Assembly (NCBI GenBank): GCA_044226395.1
Contig: JBGAHD010000006.1
Location: 62,001-126,000, forward strand
Source: JBGAHD01 sp044226395
Lineage (GTDB): Bacteria > Pseudomonadota > Gammaproteobacteria > Xanthomonadales > Ahniellaceae
Reading direction: 5' to 3'
Length of the DNA: 64,000 nucleotides
Position numbers and translations under genes: made by a program. Positions 51,623 through 60,034 of the stretch are shown here, in pieces (the first letter of the stretch is position 1; the number at the start of each line of letters is the position of its first letter). Under the pieces are notes generated by a model that was not told where the DNA came from, did no database searches, and saw nothing but the letters and a program-made list of their open reading frames with translations.

Positions 51623-52759
51623 GTGAATCTCTACCCTGTCCTGCTGATTTCCGGTTTGTTGGCCCTGGCGGGCGCGGCCCTGCTGATGGCCCTGGGCAAG
51701 AGCAAGCGCGTCGCGCGCGAGACCGAGGCCGGCCTCGAAGTGCTGCGCTCGCTGCGCTGGAAGGAATTCGCCGGCTTCGCCACGCAGTTGCTCGCCGATC
51801 GCGGGTTCAAGGTTTCCGAGACGCAACGCACGCCCGGTGATGGCAGCGCCGATTTCACCGTCGAGAAACTCGGCATTCCGCATCTGCTGCAGGTCAAGCA
51901 TGGCGGCGCGTATCACGTCAGCGAAGGCGCGGTGCGTACGTTGATCACGATGCTCGCGGCGCACGGCGCCAAGGGCGGCATCCTGGTCACCTCGGGCCGC
52001 TTCGACGCCGCCGCGCACCAGGCCGCGCGCGGCCACAGCGTGGCCCTGATCGATGGCGGCGAACTGTGGACGCAGTTGCGCGAGCGACTGCCAGTGCAAT
52101 TGCGCGCGGAAGCGTCCGAGCGCGCCGACGATGTCGAGAAAGCCGATCGCAAGCGCAGCCTCCTGGTCGGCCTCGCTGGCGTGGCGATGATTGGCCTCGG
52201 CGCGGCAATGTGGTGGATGGACGATTCGATCGCCGACTCCGCCGATGCCACCACGACCACCACTTCGACTGCCGCCGCGCCCGCGCCAGCGCGCAAGCCC
52301 GTGCCACCGCCGCAGGCACCGCTGACCAATGCCGAACCCATGGCGGCCGAACCCACGCCAGAAACCGCCTCGTCACCGCCGGCATCGACGCCCGCCGCGA
52401 GCACGCCGAGCACGGCGCCCGCGACCAGTCCCGCGCCCAGCAGTCCCGCGTCGCCCGCGCCCGCGCCGAACAGCGGCCGCAATGTCGAACCCACCGAATC
52501 CGAACTCGCCGTGCAACGCGAACTCGCCGCCGCCGAAGTGGTGCTGGTCGATGGCGTGGCCTCGGCCAGTTGGCCTTCGCGCTCGACCTTGCTGATCACG
52601 CTGCGTCAGGCCGATCCACCCAATCGCGCCGAGATCCTCGACGCGATCTGCAGCAAGGTCACCGCGCGCGATGGCCTGCGCTACACGCGCATGCAGGTCA
52701 CTTCGTTCGGCAAAGCGCCCAACGATGCCTCGGCGGTGCGCTGGTATCAGTGTCGCTAG
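51623..52759 (+). CDS. Membrane-spanning Mrr-like nuclease-domain protein
   Basis: A 378-residue protein with an unusual layout. A GTG at 51623 (MNLYPVLLIS) has GGGAG 5 bases upstream. A first membrane helix (about residues 3-24) leads to a Mrr_cat/restriction-endonuclease-like domain (about 35-165) with GDGSADFTVEK and LLQVKHGG, consistent with the PD-(D/Q)xK active site. A second helix (about 175-192) leads to a Thr/Pro/Ala/Ser-rich linker and a C-terminal domain with Cys pairs (DAICSKV, RWYQC). Positive charges on both inner flanks put the nuclease domain in the cytoplasm and the C-terminal part in the periplasm. Confidence 0.85.
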   Translation: MNLYPVLLISGLLALAGAALLMALGKSKRVARETEAGLEVLRSLRWKEFAGFATQLLADRGFKVSETQRTPGDGSADFTVEKLGIPHLLQVKHGGAYHVSEGAVRTLITMLAAHGAKGGILVTSGRFDAAAHQAARGHSVALIDGGELWTQLRERLPVQLRAEASERADDVEKADRKRSLLVGLAGVAMIGLGAAMWWMDDSIADSADATTTTTSTAAAPAPARKPVPPPQAPLTNAEPMAAEPTPETASSPPASTPAASTPSTAPATSPAPSSPASPAPAPNSGRNVEPTESELAVQRELAAAEVVLVDGVASASWPSRSTLLITLRQADPPNRAEILDAICSKVTARDGLRYTRMQVTSFGKAPNDASAVRWYQCR

Positions 52760-52774
52760 GGGCGTGAAGTTTCT

Positions 52775-53230
<456 letters not shown>

Positions 53231-53413
53231 GCGTCTTCCCGAAGTGTGGTGGGTGGCGAATTCGACTTCATGCGCGTGCTCGCGATGACGAGGATGGCCG
53301 CAGTGTAACCCCGCGTCGCGGTCGCGCCAGTGGCTCCCTCCAAACCGCCCGAACTGGCGCTTTCGCGGACCACGGTCGGCGCTAGCATGATCGCCGTCAT
53401 CGGGGAGAACACC

Positions 53414-53857
53414 ATGTCCGAAGCCATCGCCATGTCCGCCACCACGAGCCTCGTTTACGCGATCGAACCCAAACTCACCGTCGCCGAATTCATCGACGTG
53501 TTGCATCGTTCCACCCTGGCCGAGCGGCGTCCGGTCGATGATCCCGATCGCATCGCGCGCATGCTCGCGCACGGCAATTTGATGGTGACCGCGCGCGATG
53601 CCGCGCGTGGTGGTCTGCTGATCGGCGTGTCGCGTTGCCTTACCGATTTCGCGTTCTGCTGCTATTGCTCGGATCTCGCCGTCGACGAGGCCTATCAACG
53701 CCAGGGCATTGGTCGCGAGCTGCTGCGTCGCAGTCGCGAGGCGGCGGGTTCGGGCGCGGTGTTCTTGCTGTTGGCGGCGCCCAAGGCGATGGCGTATTAC
53801 CCGCACATCGGCATGAGTCATCTCGACAACGCCTTCGCCTGGGCGCGCGCGAGCTGA
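53414..53857 (+). CDS. GNAT family N-acetyltransferase
   Basis: A 147-residue acetyl-CoA-dependent acetyltransferase. The ATG at 53414 has GGAG 6 bases upstream. DLAVDEAYQRQGIGRELLRR is motif A with the acetyl-CoA pyrophosphate-binding QRQGIG loop. LLAAPKAMAYYPHIGM is the C-terminal motif typical of small GNATs of the YhbS/PA4794-like kind. The acceptor substrate is unknown. Confidence 0.92.
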   Translation: MSEAIAMSATTSLVYAIEPKLTVAEFIDVLHRSTLAERRPVDDPDRIARMLAHGNLMVTARDAARGGLLIGVSRCLTDFAFCCYCSDLAVDEAYQRQGIGRELLRRSREAAGSGAVFLLLAAPKAMAYYPHIGMSHLDNAFAWARAS

Positions 53858-53863
53858 GTCGCG

Positions 53864-54784
53864 TCAGGACTTCGGGCAAAGATTGGGCAGGCGCAGTTCG
53901 GAGGCGTCGCGAAGTTCCAGCATGGCGTACTTGCGCTTGAGGTTCTGCTCGATCGCGGGGTCGATCTCGTAACGCTCCGGCGCGCGCGCGTAATCGCCGC
54001 AGAACGTCAGAAACCGCGCGCGCATGTGCTTGTACAACAGTCGATCGAAATCGCTGATGTTCAGCGCCTCGTCCCAATAGGGATTGACGTGATCGGCCCA
54101 GGCGAAGGGCCGCTGCACGTCATAGCGCGTGCCGTTCCAGTGCAGGATCGCGGGCTTGTCACCGGTGATGCCGTCTTCGAACAAGCTGCGATAGAAGCGA
54201 TGGCCTTCGTAGTTGGCCACCAGATCGGCGTTGGAATAGTCGCCCGTGGTGATCTGACCGAAGATCGCGCGCTCGGTGAAGGCCGAATGCCGCGCGGCCT
54301 GCGCCTCGTCCTGACTGCGCAGCCAGCGACGATAGAACTTGCGGCCTTGCGAGAAGAAGTGACCGAGTTTGTCCGAGCCGATCAACACGCCTGACACCTG
54401 AAAACTCGCGCCCACGCCGAACAAACCCGTGACGCGCGTGGCCCAGATCGGATGATGGGCGTAGATCGACTGAAAGCGCGGCGTGATGAGCTTGTCGACT
54501 TCGGGCGATTTCGCCGCCCACTTTTCGATGTGATCGACCCAGTGCAGGCCGCCGAGGCGGTGATAGACCGCGTTGACGAAGCGCCAGTCATCGCGCGGGC
54601 CGCGCCAGCGGCGCGCGATGTCGGTGAGCGCGCGATTGACCTCGCGGTCGAGCACCGGCGCGGAATCGCGCAGCGGCATCAGTCGATTGTGGAACTGATC
54701 GGTCTCGTACGCGGCCACGCGCGCGCCGCCGAGCAAGCTCAGCAGCAGCGCGAGGCAACACCCGATCGCGAACCCGTGGCGCAT
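53864..54784 (-). CDS. Exported hypothetical protein
   Basis: 306 residues with a signal peptide (hydrophobic stretch about residues 5-24, likely cleaved near ARVAA). I do not recognise the family. SDKLGHFFSQGRKFYRRWLR and GQITTGDYSNADLVANYEGH are striking, conserved-looking segments, with several aromatic and histidine residues that suggest a folded periplasmic or outer-membrane-associated domain. It lies 37 bases after the beta-barrel gene, on the same strand and probably in the same operon. Confidence 0.75.
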   Translation of the reverse strand: MRHGFAIGCCLALLLSLLGGARVAAYETDQFHNRLMPLRDSAPVLDREVNRALTDIARRWRGPRDDWRFVNAVYHRLGGLHWVDHIEKWAAKSPEVDKLITPRFQSIYAHHPIWATRVTGLFGVGASFQVSGVLIGSDKLGHFFSQGRKFYRRWLRSQDEAQAARHSAFTERAIFGQITTGDYSNADLVANYEGHRFYRSLFEDGITGDKPAILHWNGTRYDVQRPFAWADHVNPYWDEALNISDFDRLLYKHMRARFLTFCGDYARAPERYEIDPAIEQNLKRKYAMLELRDASELRLPNLCPKS

Positions 54785-54821
54785 GGTGTCGCGGCGATCG
54801 CGCGATCGCCGCGTGGCGTCT

Positions 54822-55610
54822 TCAGTCGAAGCGCAGGGTCACGTTGAGCAAGGTGGTCTGGCGATCGCCGCCACCGAGTTCCAGCGTGGTCTCGAGCGCC
54901 GGGGTCATTTGATAGTGCACGCCGGCCGAGTAGTTGAACTTGTCGCTCGACTGCAGCGAGACATCGAAGGGCACGCTGCCCAGGCCCGGCAGCGCGATCG
55001 CGCCTTGATGATCTTCCTCGGCGTCGATGTAGTAACCGCCGACGAAGAAAGCCCACGGCCCGGTCAGATAGCCCACGCGCGGCTGCCAGGTGAGCGAGCG
55101 CACCTTGGAATCGAAATCGCCATCGAGACTGCTGCGCGTGTAGGTACCGGTGAGGCTGGCGAACCAATGCTCGCCGCCGACCACCGCGGTGGCGCCGGCG
55201 CCGTAGACGCGGCCATCGTATTCGATGCCGAGCTTGCCGAGATTGCCGCCGGGCACCTGCGGCAGCGGCACGGCCGACAGATCCACCGTGGTATCGCCCT
55301 CGATGTGGCCGAGCACGGCGAAGACATTGAGGAAGGGCAGCAACCAGGCGTCGAACTTGATGTCCGATTCCCAGATCTTGTTGTCGACGTCGATCACGCT
55401 CGGGTCGGACAGACTCACGCCCGGCAGGGTGAACGACAGACGATCGATGTCATAGGTCTGATCCAGGGTGAAGAAGTCCACGCCCACGCCGTAAGGCCGC
55501 GGCAGTTCGTGATCACCGGCGAGATCGCGCATGAACGGCAGCGGCGAATCGGCGCGCGCGGCCATCGGAGACAGAGCCAGGATCATCGCCAGCGGGACGA
55601 GACGCTTCAT
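54822..55610 (-). CDS. Predicted outer-membrane beta-barrel protein
   Basis: 262 residues from the ATG at 55610, which is preceded by GGGGAAG. A signal peptide (MKRLVPLAMILALSPMAARA) leads to a protein with alternating strand pattern and aromatic girdles, ending in LLNVTLRFD, close to the C-terminal barrel-closing strand. GIEYDGRVYGAGATAVVGGE and RVGYLTGPWAFFVGGYYI are strand pairs. It may be a porin-like or surface protein of a family I cannot name. It precedes the exported protein gene at 53864. Confidence 0.75.
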   Translation of the reverse strand: MKRLVPLAMILALSPMAARADSPLPFMRDLAGDHELPRPYGVGVDFFTLDQTYDIDRLSFTLPGVSLSDPSVIDVDNKIWESDIKFDAWLLPFLNVFAVLGHIEGDTTVDLSAVPLPQVPGGNLGKLGIEYDGRVYGAGATAVVGGEHWFASLTGTYTRSSLDGDFDSKVRSLTWQPRVGYLTGPWAFFVGGYYIDAEEDHQGAIALPGLGSVPFDVSLQSSDKFNYSAGVHYQMTPALETTLELGGGDRQTTLLNVTLRFD

Positions 55611-55715
55611 TGGAGCTTCCCCATACGGACCAGAAGTGGCCCGAGTATAGGCAAGCCTAACGATTTTGTAACGATCGTGACACACGCCGACGAGCGCGCT
55701 CGCCGGCGTGTCGGA

Positions 55716-56039
55716 TCAGCGCGCGACGACCGTGGCGGGCATCGGCGCGGGCGCGGCGACCAAGCGTCGGATCGCCCAGATCAGACCGACCAAGAATAGG
55801 ATCGGCAGCAACAGCGGCAGCATCAACACGCAGGCGAAGGCCACGAACACCGCGCCCACGCCCAGCGACACGATGCCGCCCAGGATCGTGCCGATCAGCC
55901 CGAACACGAAGCCAATCGCGCCGAAGAACACCTGAAAGATCGCGCCGATGAGCTTGAACACCAAGGTCAGCACGCCGAACACCAGGCCCAAGGCCAAGGC
56001 CACGAAGCCCAACACCAGCACCGCGAACATCGTCATCAT
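55716..56039 (-). CDS. Small membrane protein
   Basis: 107 residues from the ATG at 56039, which has GGAGGAGG 6 bases upstream, an unusually strong ribosome-binding site. Almost the whole chain is hydrophobic, with three to four helices rich in Phe/Gly/Val (FAVLVLGFVALALGLVFG, VFFGAIGFVFGLIGTIL). It ends in a short basic tail. The family is not recognised; glycine-rich helices suggest close packing or oligomerisation. Confidence 0.78.
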   Translation of the reverse strand: MMTMFAVLVLGFVALALGLVFGVLTLVFKLIGAIFQVFFGAIGFVFGLIGTILGGIVSLGVGAVFVAFACVLMLPLLLPILFLVGLIWAIRRLVAAPAPMPATVVAR

Positions 56040-56124
56040 CGCCGACCTCCTCCAGCTCGACATGAAAACGTAGATGCGGGCGTGACCCTAAGGGTTTAAA
56101 GCCCCTCGCGGCGAGTGCTTGAAG

Positions 56125-56856
56125 TCACCGGCCGCCGCGCTCGGCGACCTCGTCGAAGTCGATGGCCTCGGTTTCCATCAGCCGATGCTGCATGGCCCAT
56201 GGCGCCCAGAAGGCGAAGATCTCGGTCACCACCAGGCACAGCCAGACCAGTTGCGCGCGCATCGCGCCGTCGAAGCCCAGGAAGATCCACGGACCCCACA
56301 GCGTCAGCAACAGCCCGCGCAAACCCAGGCTTCGCAGGGCCGGCGCCAGTTCCACGCGCGGGCGACGCCACACGGCGTAGCCGACGACGCCGGCCAGAAT
56401 CATCGCCACCACGAGCGCGCTGACGAGGCCGCGCGCGGTCAATTCGTCGAACGCGGCGCCCAGGCCGCCGAGCGCGGCCAGCCGAAAAGGCTCGTCGGCA
56501 TTGAGCGCCAGCACCAGTTGCGACAACAGCAGACCCGCGACCGCCACCATGCACAGGCGCAGCAGCGTCACCAGACTACCGGCCGACGCGGCCTCGCGAC
56601 CGCCGCGGAACGCCAGCAGCAAACCGATCAGACTCAAACTCGCCACCGCCTCGATCAGCAAGGGCAAGAGCAACTGCGCGCCACTGGCCTCATGCGCATG
56701 CAGCGCGCGCCACGTGAACGCCGCGATCAGCACCACGCCGAGCAGACGCACGGCCGGGAACGCGGGCACGCCGACGCCGACCACTTCGCGCGTGCGCGCG
56801 GGTTCGGCGGGAATGCGTCGACTGGTTGGGGCAAGTTCGCTGGGCAACACGCTCAT
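56125..56856 (-). CDS. Integral membrane hypothetical protein
   Basis: 243 residues with about six hydrophobic helices from residue 38 on, after a short cytoplasmic N-terminus rich in Arg/Pro. The C-terminus ends AIDFDEVAERGGR. LLTLWGPWIFLGFDGAMRAQ and VVTEIFAFWAPWAMQHR are aromatic, distinctive segments. GGAG lies 9 bases before the ATG. I recognise no family. It stands with neighbouring envelope genes on the minus strand. Confidence 0.72.
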   Translation of the reverse strand: MSVLPSELAPTSRRIPAEPARTREVVGVGVPAFPAVRLLGVVLIAAFTWRALHAHEASGAQLLLPLLIEAVASLSLIGLLLAFRGGREAASAGSLVTLLRLCMVAVAGLLLSQLVLALNADEPFRLAALGGLGAAFDELTARGLVSALVVAMILAGVVGYAVWRRPRVELAPALRSLGLRGLLLTLWGPWIFLGFDGAMRAQLVWLCLVVTEIFAFWAPWAMQHRLMETEAIDFDEVAERGGR

Positions 56857-57599
56857 CTGCTCTGGCTCCGCCGACTAGGCACTACGCAATCCACGCGGCG
56901 GGCGCATCAGGCGCCTACCGAAACAAAACGCTGATCGGGGCCCGATTCCGCCACGAACAGTCCTCGCCACGCCGCCACGGGCGCCTGGCGAACAACGCCA
57001 GCCACCCTAGGCACCCACGACGCCGCGCGCGACCGCGCATCGACACCGTTCCTGCGAACTTGCCGTTGGCCATGACGGAGTTGACGCGCTTTTGACGTAT
57101 TGAGGCATGGGACCGGTTCTTGCCCTGCTGTTTAGGGCGAAATACCGACCCGCGCGTGCGGTCCGTGGGCGCTGGCCCGTTTACTGCTGCAAGCGCTTTG
57201 CCAAGGGCGTGTTCGCATCACGCACGCGCCCGTCCAAGCAGGCGTGGCGCGCGCATCACTCGCTGCATTCCTCGAATCCGCAAGCGGTTGCCTGGTGGAC
57301 ACCCCGCCGCCGGCTCCGCGTTCCGGTGGAACGGGGCCGATTCCCGGAATCGGCCCCGTTTCTTTTTCCGACCTTTTTTCCGACGCCACGCGCGCGCACT
57401 CGACGACTCTCTGTCGCGCGACGACGAGGCGTTGACGTCGCGCGCGCTTTCTTGATGCGTCATCGACCAACTCGCGCGCCACTCGCCTCCGCGTTTCGCG
57501 CGCGTGAGAGAACTGGGGAATCGGACACAGCCACACGCAGGTCCTCGCGGCAGGCTCATGCATTGCAGGGAGCGCCGACGAACTTCAGGAGAATGCGTG
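56857..57599. other. Long intergenic region with an orphan terminator
   Basis: 743 bases separate divergent genes. No credible protein is seen; the overlapping long frames have atypical, Arg/Ser-rich translations. A strong plus-strand terminator (57330-57367) ends an otherwise unexplained transcript. Short helices such as GCCCT/AGGGC near 57122-57138 and GGGCGTG/CACGC near 57208-57227 suggest structured RNA. A GG-N10-GC arrangement at 57110-57123 weakly resembles a sigma-54 promoter. The 3' part is probably leader of the gene at 57600. Confidence 0.5.
57330..57367 (+). terminator. Strong Rho-independent terminator without an obvious gene
   Basis: AACGGGGCCGATT (57330-57342) pairs perfectly with AATCGGCCCCGTT (57348-57360) around CCCGG, followed by TCTTTTT. 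It is oriented for plus-strand transcription, yet the gene upstream is on the minus strand. Confidence 0.88.
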
Positions 57600-58457
57600 A
57601 TGCGAGTGATGCGATTCACACGGATGTTGGCGGCGATCGTGGCGTTGTGCGGCATGCACGCGACCGCGCACGCGGGCGCTTACAGTTTCGACACGCCGCA
57701 TACGGCGGGCGCGCCCGGTGGCGCGTTGTGGCCGACGGTGAGCGTGCGCTTCGCGGGCGATGGCGAGACCATCGACGCGCAAGTCGACTACTTCTTCGAT
57801 GGCGCGCGCTTCACCGCGACCACGGTCGCGCGCAATGGCGCGCTGTGCACGGTGTTGAACGGCAATCAGCTGCGCGTGATCTCGCCCGCGGGCGGCGGAC
57901 CGCTGACCACGAATACGGTCGAGTGGTGTCGCGTTACTTTCAGCGCGAAACCTGGCACCGCGAACGGCACCTATGGCCTGACCATCAATGACGGCGATCC
58001 GCAGTGCTATGGCGCGGTCGACGTGGTCTCGCCCTGCACCGCGCCCGATGGCGCGGGCTTGCTGATCGTGGGGCCGAACACGCCCGCGCCGAGCATCGCC
58101 TTCGATGCCGTGCCCGCGAGCACGATCACGCTCACCGATGGCGCCAGCGCGATTCATGGTCTCTACGTGCTTGGCGGCACGGGTGGCACGATCGGCGTCG
58201 ACAACTGCACGCTCTCGCCCACGAGCAACTTCGCCACGCCGGTGCTGACGCCGGCGCCGACGCGCTTCATCAGCACCTTCGCGGGCGAGATGATGATCGC
58301 GCTCGCCTGCACCTCGGGTCAGACGCAAACCAACGCGACCCTGAGCTGCGATCACACGCTCAATGGCGCGACCAGCGTGCCGCTGACCTGGAACGTGGTC
58401 TGCCCGGCCCTGCCTTCGCCGCTGTATTTCTTCGACGACTTCGAAAGTCCGCTGTGA
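57600..58457 (+). CDS. Secreted protein with C-terminal F-D-D-F-E tail
   Basis: 285 residues from the ATG at 57600, with AGGAG 8 bases upstream. A signal peptide (about residues 1-27, cleaved near TAHAG) is followed by a Thr/Gly/Ala-rich, probably all-beta extracellular protein with at least six Cys (likely disulfides). The last residues are PLYFFDDFESPL. This tail resembles the C-termini of the two secreted proteins encoded at 59456 and 60018. I do not recognise a domain. Confidence 0.82.
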   Translation: MRVMRFTRMLAAIVALCGMHATAHAGAYSFDTPHTAGAPGGALWPTVSVRFAGDGETIDAQVDYFFDGARFTATTVARNGALCTVLNGNQLRVISPAGGGPLTTNTVEWCRVTFSAKPGTANGTYGLTINDGDPQCYGAVDVVSPCTAPDGAGLLIVGPNTPAPSIAFDAVPASTITLTDGASAIHGLYVLGGTGGTIGVDNCTLSPTSNFATPVLTPAPTRFISTFAGEMMIALACTSGQTQTNATLSCDHTLNGATSVPLTWNVVCPALPSPLYFFDDFESPL

Positions 58458-58493
58458 TGCATCGGGCCGGCGCCGCGTGATCGCGGCGTCGGC

Positions 58494-59297
58494 TCAGACT
58501 TGTCCGCACTCGTCGGCGCGCGACAGCACGTTGAGCAATTCCGCCAGCAAGGCGCTCGCGCCGATGCGAAAGCGTCGCGGATCGACCGCATCGGCGCCGA
58601 GCACCGACGCGACCAGATCGGCATAAGCCATCGCATCGGCCAAGGTACGCACGCCACCGGACACCTTGATGCCGCAGTCGGCGCCCGTGGCGACAATCGC
58701 GTCGAGCATCACGCGCACGGCCGCCGGCGTGGCGCCGGGCGGACCCTTGCCGGTGGACGTCTTGAGAAAATCCGCGCCGGATTCGATCGCCAGCATCGCC
58801 GCGCGCGCGATCGAATCGGGCAGTGCCAGCGCGCCGGTCTCGAGAATCACCTTCAACACAACGCCTTCGCCGCAGGCGCGACGACATTCGCCGACCACGC
58901 GCGTCACCGCCGCGCAATCGCCGTCGAGCAGCGCGCCATAGGGCAGCACCAAGTCGATTTCGTTCGCGCCGACCGCGAGCGCGCGACGCGTCTCGCGCGC
59001 GACGCGTTGCGCGTCGGTCGAGCCATCGGGAAAGTTCACCACCGTCGCCACGGCCACTTGTTGGAGCTCGTGCTCGTCCAGGCGCGCGCGCACCACGTGC
59101 ACGAATTCCGGATACACGCACAACGCCGCCGGCTCACCATACGGCGTGACCGCGGTGTCGGCGAAGGCGAGCATGCGCGCGATCGAGTCGTTCTCGTCCA
59201 GGCGCGTCAGGTCGAGGCAGGCGAGCACGCGGCGGGCCTGCGCGGCGCGATGATCCAGGTCGCGGTCGATGGCTTTCATGGGCGCAAGATACGACAT
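58494..59297 (-). CDS. deoC: Deoxyribose-phosphate aldolase
   Basis: It cleaves 2-deoxyribose-5-phosphate to glyceraldehyde-3-phosphate and acetaldehyde in deoxynucleoside catabolism. The 267-residue product (ATG at 59297; an ATG at 59279 is an alternative) has VNFPDGST, ANEIDLVLPYGAL, VVLKVILETGAL with Lys149 and ADFLKTSTGKGP with the Schiff-base Lys179, and KVSGGVRT. Both catalytic lysines are intact. It lies between secreted-protein genes and is not with other deo genes. Confidence 0.95.
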   Translation of the reverse strand: MSYLAPMKAIDRDLDHRAAQARRVLACLDLTRLDENDSIARMLAFADTAVTPYGEPAALCVYPEFVHVVRARLDEHELQQVAVATVVNFPDGSTDAQRVARETRRALAVGANEIDLVLPYGALLDGDCAAVTRVVGECRRACGEGVVLKVILETGALALPDSIARAAMLAIESGADFLKTSTGKGPPGATPAAVRVMLDAIVATGADCGIKVSGGVRTLADAMAYADLVASVLGADAVDPRRFRIGASALLAELLNVLSRADECGQV

Positions 59298-59455
59298 CGA
59301 GGCGGCCTTGCCCTGACCTCGATCAATTCCGCGCAGGAGCCCGCGCGCGGCGGCGACGCCGGGACCCACCACGCTCGCCGGCGCGATCGCATGGCGAACG
59401 TGGCTCCCGCGCCGTCGAGTAGGGCCCGGTCCGCGACCGCGCCGAGGACTCGCCC

Positions 59456-60034
59456 TTATTCGAAACCGTCGACGAACGGGCTGACCTCGGCGAACCTGAC
59501 CGCGTCCACCTGCCCGACGAAGCTCCCGCCCGCCGGATCCTTCTCGATGGAGAGCGTGACGCCGACGTAACCGGCTGGCGTGAGCATGTTCTCGACGATC
59601 ATTTCGGTTCGCTGCCACGAGGCGGAAACCGGAATGAAGTAGCCGCCGCCAGAGACGAAACCACCGGTGCAGGTGCTCGCGACGTAGAGGGTCGCGTTCA
59701 CCACCAGACGACCGTCGACGCTCTGTGGCGGCGCCCAACCCGCGACGTTCAAGCGATAGCGACCGGGCCCGATCGCGAAACATTGGTAAAGCACCGCGTG
59801 TCGATTGCCCGCCTCCGCGTCGTCGTTGATCAGTCGCGCCGATCCCGAGGTCGCGAGACCATCGACATCCATCGACAGCCACGTCGCCGCCGGCGGCTCG
59901 GGATTGATCCAGCCGCTCACGTCATGATCGAACTCGCCATTGGCCAGCAGATTCTGCGCGAGCGCCGTGGGGCTCGCGCAGGCGAGCATCGCGATCAGCG
60001 CCTTCGCGGCGCTCGGCTCACGGCGCATCGCCAT
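59456..60034 (-). CDS. Secreted beta-sandwich module with C-terminal F-x-D-G-F-E tail
   Basis: About 192 residues from an ATG at 60034 (another at 60028), overlapping the last 17 bases of the upstream gene. A signal peptide (ends near PTALAQ) is followed by a carbohydrate-binding-module-like domain starting LLANGEFDHDVSGW. It contains YQCFAIGPGRYRLNVAGW and ends VSPFVDGFE. The domain parallels the C-terminal module of the neighbouring 60018 protein (LINGSFDNQ, KQCFETPWPGNYRL), so the gene looks like a stand-alone duplicate of that module. Confidence 0.78.
   Translation of the reverse strand: MAMRREPSAAKALIAMLACASPTALAQNLLANGEFDHDVSGWINPEPPAATWLSMDVDGLATSGSARLINDDAEAGNRHAVLYQCFAIGPGRYRLNVAGWAPPQSVDGRLVVNATLYVASTCTGGFVSGGGYFIPVSASWQRTEMIVENMLTPAGYVGVTLSIEKDPAGGSFVGQVDAVRFAEVSPFVDGFE

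Noticed and set aside
53315..53413. Longer N-terminus for the GNAT protein from 53330 or 53387
   Set aside because: The extra residues lack family similarity, while the ATG at 53414 has GGAG at ideal spacing.
57107..57991. 294-codon plus-strand frame
   Set aside because: It crosses a strong terminator and overlaps the secreted-protein gene out of frame; composition is Arg/Ser/Thr-rich with no motif.
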